Source: an uncultured Ignavibacteria bacterium
GTDB taxonomy: Bacteria; Bacteroidota; Ignavibacteria; Kapaibacteriales; UBA2268
Assembly: GCA_903862655.1 (NCBI GenBank)
Contig: CAIOZA010000080.1
Coordinates: 1 to 37,107, forward strand
DNA length: 37,107 nucleotides
Direction of reading: 5' to 3'
Of this stretch, positions 7,250 through 16,142 are shown one piece after another. A model generated the notes under the pieces. The model did not search any database. It was not told the DNA's origin and saw nothing but the letters and a program-made list of their open reading frames with translations. The translations under genes and the position numbers were made by a program. Position 1 is the first letter of the stretch, and each line of letters begins with the position of its first letter.

Positions 7250-8175
7250 TGTTTCTATCTATAATTATACCTGTGTATAACGGTGAAGGTACCCTCAACC
7301 AGCTATTTCACCAAATCAAAGTATTTTGTGAACTAAAACATTATTCTTTTGAAGTAGTCCTTGTTTGGGATTGTGGTCCAGATAAATCTCTAGAAGTCAT
7401 CATTTCTCTTAAGAACAAATTTCCTACATTGATAAAAGCAATTAAATTGTCGCGAAACTTTGGTCAACATAATGCCATAATCTGTGGATTTGAAATTGCA
7501 AAAGGTGATTATATTATCACTATGGATGAGGATTTACAGCATCTGCCTGATGATATTGAATTTCTAATTCAAAAGCAAAAGGAAGGCGATTTTGATGTTG
7601 TATATGGTAACTATGAGAAACGGAAACACTCAGGATTCAGAAATATAACATCTCTTCTTTTAAAAAGATTTATTAAAATCGGTATTCCGGAACTTCATCA
7701 GGATTATTCAGCATTTAGAATCCTAAAATCCAGTACCGCAAAGTCAACAATTGAAATGCGAAATTCTTACACATTTTTGGATGGATACATTTCATGGATT
7801 ACAACAAACACTAGCTCATGTATTGTTTCACATCATGAACGTGCCGCTGGCTCAAGTTCTTATTCCATTAAAAAATTGATTGCTCATTCTATTAATATAT
7901 TTGTCACATTTTCCGACTTACCAATCAAAATTGTTACTTGGTCGTCCATAGGTTTCTTCCTTTTTACTTTCGGGTACTCAGCATGGGTATTACTTCAAAA
8001 ACTAATTTATAATAATCTTGTTCCCGGTTTTGCTAGCATGATAATTTTATTGAGTTTTGGAATAGGGTCTATACTATTGGCATTGGGTATTCTTGGCCAA
8101 TATTTGCATCGCATTAATTTAAAAACGACCAAAAGGCCAAATTTTGTTTGTAGTGAGATATTCAATGAAATTTGA
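7249..8175 (+). CDS. ArnC/GtrB-type GT2 glycosyltransferase (polyprenyl-phosphate sugar synthase)
   Basis: This family moves a sugar from a nucleotide donor to undecaprenyl phosphate at the inner face of the inner membrane. The 308-residue protein has the GT-A start SIIIPVYNGEGT (4-15), the ArnC-like block LSRNFGQHNAIICGFE (67-82) and TMDEDLQHLP (91-100) with the DxD metal site Asp93/Asp95. Two C-terminal membrane helices (about 222-245 and 258-285) are followed by GILGQYLHRI, typical of GtrB/ArnC. The usual DDGS is altered to WDCGPDKS (40-47). The start codon overlaps the previous stop (TAATG). Neighbouring flippase-like and GT-C-like genes fit a monosaccharide lipid carrier pathway. Confidence 0.88.
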   Translation: MFLSIIIPVYNGEGTLNQLFHQIKVFCELKHYSFEVVLVWDCGPDKSLEVIISLKNKFPTLIKAIKLSRNFGQHNAIICGFEIAKGDYIITMDEDLQHLPDDIEFLIQKQKEGDFDVVYGNYEKRKHSGFRNITSLLLKRFIKIGIPELHQDYSAFRILKSSTAKSTIEMRNSYTFLDGYISWITTNTSSCIVSHHERAAGSSSYSIKKLIAHSINIFVTFSDLPIKIVTWSSIGFFLFTFGYSAWVLLQKLIYNNLVPGFASMIILLSFGIGSILLALGILGQYLHRINLKTTKRPNFVCSEIFNEI

Positions 8176-8230
8176 ATTTCAATATTACTTTAGTAAATAA
8201 TTCTCGTTCAACTTTTTAACTTGTCATATT

Positions 8231-8866
8231 ATGAAAGCCGCGATTATTGGATTTGGTGTACTCGGTAAGCAAATCAAAAGCTTTTTATTGGAAAACACTT
8301 GTGGTGATCTTGAATTTACAATCTTCGATGATACTTATTCACTTCAAGAAAATATTTCTATTTTCCCTTTCTATTATTACTTGGATGCTAGCCAATTTGA
8401 TAATGAATTTTATATAGGTGTAGGTTATAAGCATTTGGAATTAAGAGCAAAAATAATAAGTGAACTAAAAGTAAATGGAAGAAAAGTGAAATCTTTAATT
8501 CACAAATCTTGTTATATAAGCCCATCAGCTAAAATCGGAGATGGTTGCATACTATTTCCTGGTGTTAATATAGATCAAAATGTCGTAATTAATGATGGCT
8601 GTGTTCTACATAATGGTGTTATTATTTCTCACGATACAATTATAGGAACTTCAACATATGTATCACCAGGAACAGTCATCAGTGGAGATGTAACTATTGG
8701 TAATTGTTGTTTTTTAGGAACAGGTAGCCTGGTTTCAAACTCTGTAAACATAGAAAGTAATGTCCAGTTAGGTATAGGTACAGTGGTAACAAAAAATCTA
8801 AATGCAGGTATAACAGTAATTGGAAATCCGGCGATTACTTTGTCAAAAAAACTAATTATAAAATAA
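8231..8866 (+). CDS. NeuD/PglD-type sugar N- or O-acyltransferase (left-handed beta helix)
   Basis: The 211-residue protein has an N-terminal Rossmann-like sugar-nucleotide subdomain (MKAAIIGFGVLGKQI) and a C-terminal left-handed beta helix of hexapeptide repeats from about residue 93, including ISPSAKIGDGCILFPG and VSPGTVISGDVTIGN. The end, VVTKNLNAGITVIGNPA (about 185-201), is the usual acyl-CoA-binding cap. This is the layout of PglD, NeuD and PerB, which acetylate UDP- or dTDP-amino sugars. It stops 7 nt before the aminotransferase gene. The two would act in sequence, with the aminotransferase making a 4-amino-4,6-dideoxy sugar that this enzyme acylates. Confidence 0.88.
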   Translation: MKAAIIGFGVLGKQIKSFLLENTCGDLEFTIFDDTYSLQENISIFPFYYYLDASQFDNEFYIGVGYKHLELRAKIISELKVNGRKVKSLIHKSCYISPSAKIGDGCILFPGVNIDQNVVINDGCVLHNGVIISHDTIIGTSTYVSPGTVISGDVTIGNCCFLGTGSLVSNSVNIESNVQLGIGTVVTKNLNAGITVIGNPAITLSKKLIIK

Positions 8867-8873
8867 CTTAGCA

Positions 8874-9998
8874 ATGATCAATTTCAACAAACCGTATATT
8901 ACAGGCAAGGAAGTACACTTTATATATGACGCAGTAGCTTCAGGCCACATTTCAGGTAACGGTAAGTATACCAAAATTTGTCAAAAGTATTTTGAAAACC
9001 AATGGCATTTTAAAAAAACACTACTTACAACTTCCTGTACTGATGCCTTAGAAATGTGTGCTATGCTACTCAATATTAAGGCTGGTGATGAGGTTATTAT
9101 GCCATCTTATACATTTGTCAGCACGGCACTTGCTTTTGTAAGACAAGGAGCCAAAATTGTGTTTGTTGACAGTCGTAATGACCACCCAGGAATGGACGAA
9201 AACAAGATTGAAGAACTAATTACTGCTAAGACAAAAGTAATTGTTACTGTTCATTATGCTGGGGTTGCTTGTGATATGGATAAAATTATGGATATTGCTA
9301 ACAAGCATGAACTGTTTGTTGTAGAGGATGCTGCCCAAGCAATTGATAGCTATTATACTGGGAAAGATGGCATCAAAAAGGCTCTGGGTTCGATAGGACA
9401 TCTAGCCGCGTTTTCATTTCACGAAACCAAGAATATCCAATGTGGTGAAGGCGGTTTACTGGCAATAAATGATGACCGCTTTATCAAACGTGCTGAAATA
9501 ATTTGGGAAAAAGGCACCAACCGTGCCGAATTTTTTAGGGGTGAGGTTAATAAATATGGCTGGGTCGATATTGGTAGTTCTTTCCTTCCGTCAGAAGTAG
9601 TTGCAGCTTTCCTTTGGGCACAAATTGAAAACATTGATATTATTCAGAAACGCAGATTAGAAATCTGGGACTGGTATAGTCAACATGTGGACAAACTTTT
9701 TGAAGATTTTAAATTTACAAAGCCTTCATTACCCATATATGCAACTAATAATGCGCACATGTATTATCTTGTTCTTTCTTCTTTTGAAGAAAGAACATTA
9801 TTCATCAAAACCCTGAAAGACAAGGGATTATTCCCTGTTTTTCATTATTTAAGTTTACATAAAAGTAAGTACTATAGCGATAAGCATGATGGTAGGCAGT
9901 TACCTAACAGCGACCACTTTGAAGAATGTTTGGTAAGAATGCCATTCTATTATGAGTTGGAGGAAAATGAAATATTAAAAGCTTTAAGTAACCAGTAA
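8874..9998 (+). CDS. rffA: DegT/DnrJ/EryC1/StrS aminotransferase, WecE/RffA subgroup
   Basis: WecE/RffA is a PLP enzyme that converts dTDP-4-keto-6-deoxy-glucose to dTDP-4-amino-4,6-dideoxygalactose with glutamate as amino donor. The 374-residue protein has normal length. Visible landmarks are TSCTDALEM (53-61), PSYTFVSTALAF (77-88), VEDAAQAIDSYY (150-161) and SFHETKNIQCGEGG (181-194) with the Schiff-base lysine Lys186. The later stretch KGTNRAEFFRGEVNKYGW, followed by DIGSS and AAFLWAQ, is the part most like WecE and sets it apart from ArnB or PglE. The genes for the dTDP-keto sugar (rmlA, rmlB) are not in the window. Other 4-keto-6-deoxy sugars are possible substrates. Confidence 0.85.
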   Translation: MINFNKPYITGKEVHFIYDAVASGHISGNGKYTKICQKYFENQWHFKKTLLTTSCTDALEMCAMLLNIKAGDEVIMPSYTFVSTALAFVRQGAKIVFVDSRNDHPGMDENKIEELITAKTKVIVTVHYAGVACDMDKIMDIANKHELFVVEDAAQAIDSYYTGKDGIKKALGSIGHLAAFSFHETKNIQCGEGGLLAINDDRFIKRAEIIWEKGTNRAEFFRGEVNKYGWVDIGSSFLPSEVVAAFLWAQIENIDIIQKRRLEIWDWYSQHVDKLFEDFKFTKPSLPIYATNNAHMYYLVLSSFEERTLFIKTLKDKGLFPVFHYLSLHKSKYYSDKHDGRQLPNSDHFEECLVRMPFYYELEENEILKALSNQ

Positions 9999-10224
9999 TT
10001 GTAGAAATCAAGGTAATTTTGTTGAATTAATGTGTGTATGTACTAATACAAGTTAAGCTAAATAAAAATACTAAAATTACTTGGTAAATTAAATTTGCTA
10101 TAGAAACTTAAATCAATAATTTCTTTAAAACCCTGAAATTACTAATAACTAATAAGTGTGCAAGATTACATTAATTTATCCACAAATATTCAATTAACGG
10201 AAAGTCGAAAACAAATTGATATAA

Positions 10225-11739
10225 ATGAATATCGTTATTAATAAGGTAGCGTTTGCTTCGAAAGAGAAATATTTATTTTTCTTTATCGTAATATTGTTTT
10301 GGGTAACCTTTCTCCTAAATCTTTTTTGTGGTGAATTAACAAACATATACAACGGTTGTGGTTTTGATGGTGGAATGTTTTATGCACCTATTGTAAAGAA
10401 TTTTTGGGGTATTGCAGGATCAAATGGATTTGATTCATATTCCTTTGGTAAAATTTTACCTCAATTTTTAATTGCGAGTTTTGCATATATTTCTAATGTC
10501 CCAGTAAATGATCAAATTATTATCCTAGGTTACAAAATCATCCATTTCATAGCAATAGCAATATCCTGGATTTACGTATTGAAATATTGTAAAGAAAAAC
10601 AAATGGGGTTTAATAGTAAATCATTATTGATCATTCTGCTGTTTATAAACTATCCAATTCTCAAACTAGTAGGTTTTGTTCCTGTTTCACCTGACGCCAC
10701 CGTGTATGCCATGAGTATTATTATAGCATATTATTATCTTACAACCAATATTAAGGGTTTATTTTTCACAACATTGGTCGGTATGTTCTTAATACCTGGT
10801 TTACTAATCTTCTATTTGCCTTTATTTATTTTTAAAACCACTGCCATTCATGTTGATACTCTAAAGAGGAATAAATTAATACATTATGGATCAGTTTTGG
10901 GATATTCTCTTATAGGGTTAGGAATAACATTTATAACATTTTCATTTTTATATCATTGGGATATATATTATGATGAAAAATTCTTCAGTGCTTTGTATTC
11001 AGGAAGAGAAGAAGCAACCTTATTTACTTTTTTTCCCCTGTCTCTTATCATAGCAGGATGTTATGTATATTTTGCACTATATGGTTTTTGTTATTACTAT
11101 AAATTTTATGGCATTGTTGCATCAATCCAATTAAATGGGATAGCCTCGTGGATCATACTATTTTCAATTTATTATATTTTAACTTTGTCATTCGTTGATT
11201 CAACTTTACCCCAACGGGCAAGTTACAGTGTTGTTTTCATAAAATTATTTACTAGTTCACTACAATTTCCAGCTCATTTTATTTTAGCTAAAATATTCTA
11301 CTTTGGCCCTGTTGCAGTTTTTATAATATTTTTATGGAGACAATTAACCTCGTCAATTATTGAAAAAGGTTTTGGATTGATATTATACACTGTAGTTTTT
11401 CTAGCTTTTAACTTATTAAGTGAATCAAGGGGATTTCTTCAGCTCTTGCCAATTTACATTTTTCTCTTAATACAAAACTTGAAAAATCTAAAAATCAAAC
11501 AGATACTTATTGCATTTGCAATTTCTGCTATTTTGTCGAGATTTTGGTTTCATATTGGATACCTTCAAGGTGAATTGTATGGTGATTCAATGCAGCGTTT
11601 CCAGATTGGAAATGGATTCTTTAACTCAATCAAAAGCTATTGCATATCATCTACCTCTGCTTTGATAACTATTGTAATAATCTATTTTGCATTTATAAAT
11701 AATAGGGTTAAAACAATTCCAAAATCCGGCCAAAACTAA
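10225..11739 (+). CDS. Large polytopic membrane protein, possible GT-C glycosyltransferase
   Basis: The 504-residue protein has about twelve hydrophobic segments. After the first segment a short extracytoplasmic loop carries GCGFDGGMFYAPIVKNF (about 44-60). An acidic residue in the first periplasmic loop (here Asp48) is a feature of GT-C enzymes that use polyprenyl-phosphate sugars. The rest holds no motif I can name. It stands 226 nt after the aminotransferase and directly before the flippase. It could be the transferase using the lipid-linked sugar from the 7249 gene, or a Wzy-like polymerase. The gene is certain; the function is an inference. Confidence 0.75.
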   Translation: MNIVINKVAFASKEKYLFFFIVILFWVTFLLNLFCGELTNIYNGCGFDGGMFYAPIVKNFWGIAGSNGFDSYSFGKILPQFLIASFAYISNVPVNDQIIILGYKIIHFIAIAISWIYVLKYCKEKQMGFNSKSLLIILLFINYPILKLVGFVPVSPDATVYAMSIIIAYYYLTTNIKGLFFTTLVGMFLIPGLLIFYLPLFIFKTTAIHVDTLKRNKLIHYGSVLGYSLIGLGITFITFSFLYHWDIYYDEKFFSALYSGREEATLFTFFPLSLIIAGCYVYFALYGFCYYYKFYGIVASIQLNGIASWIILFSIYYILTLSFVDSTLPQRASYSVVFIKLFTSSLQFPAHFILAKIFYFGPVAVFIIFLWRQLTSSIIEKGFGLILYTVVFLAFNLLSESRGFLQLLPIYIFLLIQNLKNLKIKQILIAFAISAILSRFWFHIGYLQGELYGDSMQRFQIGNGFFNSIKSYCISSTSALITIVIIYFAFINNRVKTIPKSGQN

Positions 11740-11793
11740 AATAGCTTAAAATCCTAACTATATTGTTTGAAGTATTCTTAAGTATTATCATAA

Positions 11794-13323
11794 GTGAAAG
11801 ATAGCAACAAAATCGCTTTTAACACAGGCATTACCTATGCCAGAATGATTATAACGGTATTAATTTCGTTATACACATCACGCATTGTATTGTTTGCATT
11901 AGGGGTTAGCGATTTTGGGATATTCAATATAGTGGCGGGTGCAGTATCATTATTTTCTTTTATTAATGGATCAATGACTGTATCAACGCAGCGGTTCTTA
12001 TCATTTGAAATTGGAAGAAAAGATGAAGTATCCGTAAATAAAATATTTAATGCCAGTATTATAGTACATGCAATTATCGCCCTGCTTATTTTAGTTTTAG
12101 CTGAAACAGCCGGATTATGGTTTTTTACTCATTATTTAAATATCCCTGGCGATAGAAAAGAAGCTGCAATGTTGATTTATCAGTTCGCGACAGCATCATT
12201 TATGTTAAATATTTTAAATGTTCCATTTCAGGCTTTTTTAAATGCAAAAGAAAATCTATTAGCAATTGCGGTTATAAATATTATTGAAACTATTTTTCGG
12301 TTAGTTGCTGCATTGCTACTTACCTCTACCTTGTTCGATAAACTTGAATTCTTTGGTTTTACTACACTTCTTATCTCTATTTTATCGTTAGCTTTATACA
12401 TTATTGTTTGCTTTAAGAAATATCAGGAGTTAAAAGTTTCAATTGAAAAAGATATTAAACTATATAAAGAATTAACAAGTTTTGCAGGATGGAACTTATT
12501 TGGGGCCATAGCTGGAGTTGGCAAGAGCCAGGGTAGTGCTGTTTTATTGAATATATATTTTGGGCCAATATTAAATGCTGCTTATGCGATAGCAAACCAG
12601 GTGAACGGTCAATTATCTTTTTTTTCACAAAGTATCTTTCGGGCCAGCAACCCTCAAATAATTAAAAACTATGGCGAAGGGAATAATGAAAAAATGTTGC
12701 GATTAATATTCCAGGCGTCAAAATTTGCATTCTTAGTGCTTTTCCTTATTACCTTACCAATAATGTTGCGAATGGAGTATGTTTTACAAATATGGTTAAA
12801 AAACGTGCCTGCTTTTGCTCCGCTATTTTGTCAGCTTATTTTAATTGATTCACTGATTGACCTTATCTCATACCCATTAATGACTGCCGCCCAATCAACT
12901 GGCAGAATCAAATATTATCAAATGGCCATGGGGTCTTTTATTCTGCTTAATTTCCCCCTTTCCTATTTGCTTTTCCACTTTGGATTCCCGGCCTACTCAA
13001 TAATCGTTTGCAATATTTCAATCACATTCACCGCCTTATGGTTTCGTTTATTATTTTTAAAAAAAATGATCAATTTCCCAATTGGTTTATGGCTTAAAGC
13101 ATGTTTTTCTAAAATTTTAATCCTTGCATTGGTTGTATCTGGCTGTTGCATTATAGCAAACAAATTAATCGGCTATGGTTTTTTCAACTTCATTATGTTA
13201 AGTACTTTCTCAGCAATTATTTCATTCATTACATTTTATATATTGCTCGATAAAAATGAAAAAGAATACTTTAAAAAGTTGTTTGCCAAACTATATATAT
13301 TGATGCCAATACGGAAAAATTAA
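11794..13323 (+). CDS. Wzx-type polysaccharide flippase (MOP/MATE superfamily)
   Basis: Wzx proteins flip undecaprenyl-diphosphate-linked repeat units to the periplasm. The 509-residue protein has 12-14 membrane segments and begins with the family pattern NTGITYARMIITVLISLYTS then RIVLFALGVSDFGIFNIVAG. A central GWNLFGAIAGVGKSQGSAVL (about 230-249) is the start of the second half. Translation likely starts at GTG 11794 (VKDSNKIAF), with no better ATG upstream. It lies between the GT-C candidate and the polymerase, the normal neighbourhood. Confidence 0.9.
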   Translation: MKDSNKIAFNTGITYARMIITVLISLYTSRIVLFALGVSDFGIFNIVAGAVSLFSFINGSMTVSTQRFLSFEIGRKDEVSVNKIFNASIIVHAIIALLILVLAETAGLWFFTHYLNIPGDRKEAAMLIYQFATASFMLNILNVPFQAFLNAKENLLAIAVINIIETIFRLVAALLLTSTLFDKLEFFGFTTLLISILSLALYIIVCFKKYQELKVSIEKDIKLYKELTSFAGWNLFGAIAGVGKSQGSAVLLNIYFGPILNAAYAIANQVNGQLSFFSQSIFRASNPQIIKNYGEGNNEKMLRLIFQASKFAFLVLFLITLPIMLRMEYVLQIWLKNVPAFAPLFCQLILIDSLIDLISYPLMTAAQSTGRIKYYQMAMGSFILLNFPLSYLLFHFGFPAYSIIVCNISITFTALWFRLLFLKKMINFPIGLWLKACFSKILILALVVSGCCIIANKLIGYGFFNFIMLSTFSAIISFITFYILLDKNEKEYFKKLFAKLYILMPIRKN

Positions 13324-13329
13324 ACAAGC

Positions 13330-13380
13330 AATGTCATCAGATAGTTATCCAGATAGATGATAATTCATGACATTTTATTT
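13330..13380 (+). terminator. Possible terminator after the flippase gene
   Basis: An 8-bp inverted repeat has arms at 13330-13337 (AATGTCAT) and 13367-13374 (ATGACATT), followed by TTATTTTT, and sits 7 nt after the flippase stop. The loop is long (29 nt), so the call is tentative. Confidence 0.4.
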
Positions 13381-13921
13381 TTGTGACCACGCAAAATAAA
13401 ATATAAACAAAAATGATTGTACTAAATCAAAAGCTCTCTCACACAATAATATGTCATTTTACAACTAGAATATTACCATTTCAAGCAACCCTATCCTATT
13501 TACCTCCTTATTCAAATCCGTTAAATAAAGTTTAATAAAACAACAAATTACCACTCACCGTCATATTTAACCTAATGCGTGAGGATTCCAATAAATTGAA
13601 GCTGTAAATAAATTTGGGTCTCTCATCATGTCCAGCAGCTTTACTGTGAATATTAATAATCAGCAACTTGATAAAATTTGCCAATTTCTACATTTCTTTG
13701 AAAATCAAATCGTTAAACATTTCATTGGAGATTATCGAATACCGCATTAAAATAATCCAGATTTAAAAACATTGATATTCGGAATTCTTGTTCACCAAAA
13801 TTTTTATAAATCTCTTTACCTACTGTTTTTTTTGAAAAACTTACAGAACTTTTTTAATAAAAATAAACTGTTACACCCAAGATTTATTTCACAAAAGACA
13901 CCTAATTAATAAACCATCAAA
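13381..13921. other. Long AT-rich intergenic region with one doubtful small ORF
   Basis: This 540-bp stretch has no recognisable gene, repeat or promoter. The only ORF of note is 13628-13750 on the + strand (ATG, 40 codons, starting MSSSFTVNINNQQLDKI), which has no family I know and no leader typical of this window; it may be a gene remnant. The gap is the longest in the polysaccharide locus and probably marks a join between two modules, with the promoter of the polymerase gene somewhere in it. Confidence 0.4.
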
Positions 13922-15115
13922 ATGCATAAAACTTTTATTCTAATTTCAAAAATAACTCTTTTTTTAGTATTCACACTTTTTTGTCTGCCAATACTAATAT
14001 CGGAAAAGAATATATTATTAAGCAAACTTGCAGCTTTTCGAATATATTTCACAATACTCTTCGAAATTAGCGCAATAATATTTCTATTAAAATACCCTAT
14101 TGTACACCAATATAAGGTATTCCCCATAAACCTATATGTATTCCTGATAATGATATCCATATTAATGTCAATGTTTTTCAGTTCGGAAGACTTAATATTA
14201 ATCCCAGCAGTTCTATTTTGGGGTCTTGCTTACTTAGTTTTTCAACGTTTTACGTATTACAATCCTTCAGTTATTTTTTCGTTATTAAAATATTTTTATA
14301 TTTTATGCATCACTCTTGTTATATTAGTCTTAATCACTGTTCTATCTGGAGTTACCGTTTCTACAAAAGATTTTACAGCAAACAATTTGGTCTATTTACC
14401 ATACTTTGCGTTTCCATGGGCATTGTGCAGTAATAATCCAAAATCAAGACGGTTTATTGTCCTTTTCATGAGCATCGTAGTTTATTTAACTTTAAAAAGG
14501 ACTGTCTTCGTTGGTTTTATTTTATCAGTTTTCGTTTATTACATTGTTGACAGAATTGTAACCCAAAGAGGTTTAAATTTGAAAATTATTTTTTCTATTG
14601 TATTATTAGCAATATTTACATATTTTTCATTCACCATTTTAGACTCAAAATTTGGAAATATTTTTACACAACGTATGGAAGGAATTTCAGAGGATAAGGG
14701 GAGTGGTAGGTTCGATATATATGATGAAGTAATATTGTACCAGGCAAAATCATCTACATTTGAATGGTTAGTTGGGCATGGGCATAATTCTGTAGCAAAA
14801 TTCACAACTGACAAAGTTTCGGCACATAATGATTGGCTTGAAATCCTATATGACTATGGATTAATTTCTGTTTTCTTTTATGTTATTATTAACTTTTACA
14901 TTTTGAAGTATCTGTTCAGATTAATTAGAGGCAGATCAAAGTTTGCTGCCCCATTTGCATTATCGTATGTTATTTTCTTTGTAACATCAATTTCTAGTAA
15001 TGTCATTATCTATCCTTCTCATTTTATCTTGATTACATCATTTTGGGGTGCGGTAATTGGCACAACATTTCGAGAACCATTAAGAGGAGTCAAAACTCCT
15101 CAACATATTAACTAG
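13922..15115 (+). CDS. O-antigen polymerase/ligase-type membrane protein (Wzy-like)
   Basis: The 397-residue protein has about ten membrane segments and one large periplasmic loop (about residues 240-305). The loop contains QRMEGISEDKGSGRFDIY and, at its end, LVGHGHNSVAKF and SAHNDWLEILYDYGLIS (about 295-311), the GxG...HNxWLExLxxxG pattern of the Wzy_C/O-antigen ligase superfamily. As it is beside Wzx and the glycosyltransferases it is most likely the repeat-unit polymerase. Family members can also be ligases, and sequence alone does not decide. Confidence 0.85.
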   Translation: MHKTFILISKITLFLVFTLFCLPILISEKNILLSKLAAFRIYFTILFEISAIIFLLKYPIVHQYKVFPINLYVFLIMISILMSMFFSSEDLILIPAVLFWGLAYLVFQRFTYYNPSVIFSLLKYFYILCITLVILVLITVLSGVTVSTKDFTANNLVYLPYFAFPWALCSNNPKSRRFIVLFMSIVVYLTLKRTVFVGFILSVFVYYIVDRIVTQRGLNLKIIFSIVLLAIFTYFSFTILDSKFGNIFTQRMEGISEDKGSGRFDIYDEVILYQAKSSTFEWLVGHGHNSVAKFTTDKVSAHNDWLEILYDYGLISVFFYVIINFYILKYLFRLIRGRSKFAAPFALSYVIFFVTSISSNVIIYPSHFILITSFWGAVIGTTFREPLRGVKTPQHIN

Positions 15116-15130
15116 CCAATTAGGGTCTGC

Positions 15131-15159
15131 ACATAAAAGAAAGTTTTATTCTTTTATGT
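15131..15159. terminator. Hairpin after the Wzy-like gene
   Basis: A perfect 11-bp inverted repeat (ACATAAAAGAA, 7-nt loop, TTCTTTTATGT) starts 16 nt after the stop at 15115. It is AT-rich and flanked by a T-rich stretch. Placement fits a terminator, perhaps bidirectional; the low G+C stem makes it weak. Confidence 0.5.
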
Positions 15160-15365
15160 TATTTATTAGACGATTGCCAATCACCCCCCCCTGAAAACAA
15201 ATCAGAAATTGTAATTCGTAAAATTTTTGTCTTAACTAAGTCTAAAAACAAGATCCAATTATTTTGATTTATTCATTAAGTCTTAAAATTTTTATCAAAT
15301 CAATTCATTCTTATTTTGTATTATGCTGGTAAATTGAACAATTTGTTTACTTTTTACAAGAAACC

Positions 15366-16058
15366 ATGAAAAATCTCATCTTATATTTTAAAGAACTTTT
15401 AAGACCCATCAGATTATTATCAATAATAAGACATTACAAATTGAGCCATTTGCACAAAGGAAAAGGATGCTTATTTGGTATGGCTACTTCAATTACTAAT
15501 TCAGAAATTGGTACTAACGTTTTTGTTTCAGGGGGACAAATAATATCTTCAAAGATAGGCAGAAGAACATACTTTAATTCCAATATTTACGCACTAAATT
15601 GTGTTATTGGAAATTACTGCAGCATAGGCCCTGATGTTACCATTGGTTTTTCTCCGCACCCGATAGATTTCGTATCTACTCATCCGGCTTTCTATTCTAA
15701 CAATAAATCATTTAAAACTTTTGCAGACAAAATGTATTTTGATGAAGCTGTGAAGTTAACTACAATTGGAAATGATGTTTGGATTGGCGGTAAAGCTACC
15801 ATTTTACCAGGGGTCACAATCTCCGATGGAGCTATTATTGCATACGGATCTTTAGTTACGAAAGATGTGCCGCCTTACGCTATAGTTGGCGGTGTTCCAG
15901 CCAAAACAATTAAATATCGGTTTAGCGAAAATATCATCAATGATTTACTCAGAATTAAATGGTGGGAAATGAATGATGAATTTATTCAAGTTCATTACAA
16001 ACTTTTTTTGGATCCTCAAGCTTTTATCGGCTTTTTCAAAAACAACAAAAAATTCTGA
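15366..16058 (+). CDS. CatB-related (XAT) hexapeptide-repeat O-acetyltransferase
   Basis: Enzymes of this class move acetyl from acetyl-CoA to a sugar hydroxyl in the cytoplasm. The 230-residue protein has hexapeptide repeats over about residues 38-105 (IGTNVFVSGGQIISSKIG, then VIGNYCSIGPDVTIG). An external loop contains FSPHPIDFVSTHPAFYS with the catalytic His near 100-103. A second coil block follows, TTIGNDVWIGGKATILPGV, and the cap AIVGGVPAKTIKYRF (about 175-189). It is flanked by 250 bp upstream and followed at 84 bp by a glycosyltransferase. It probably decorates the repeat unit; the target is unknown. Confidence 0.88.
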   Translation: MKNLILYFKELLRPIRLLSIIRHYKLSHLHKGKGCLFGMATSITNSEIGTNVFVSGGQIISSKIGRRTYFNSNIYALNCVIGNYCSIGPDVTIGFSPHPIDFVSTHPAFYSNNKSFKTFADKMYFDEAVKLTTIGNDVWIGGKATILPGVTISDGAIIAYGSLVTKDVPPYAIVGGVPAKTIKYRFSENIINDLLRIKWWEMNDEFIQVHYKLFLDPQAFIGFFKNNKKF

Positions 16059-16142
16059 TAAATCAGACCCGAAGAAACCACCATCTTCTGAACTCATCCA
16101 CAATCAAAACCTCTGATTAAGCAATAACTAATAATTTAGTTT

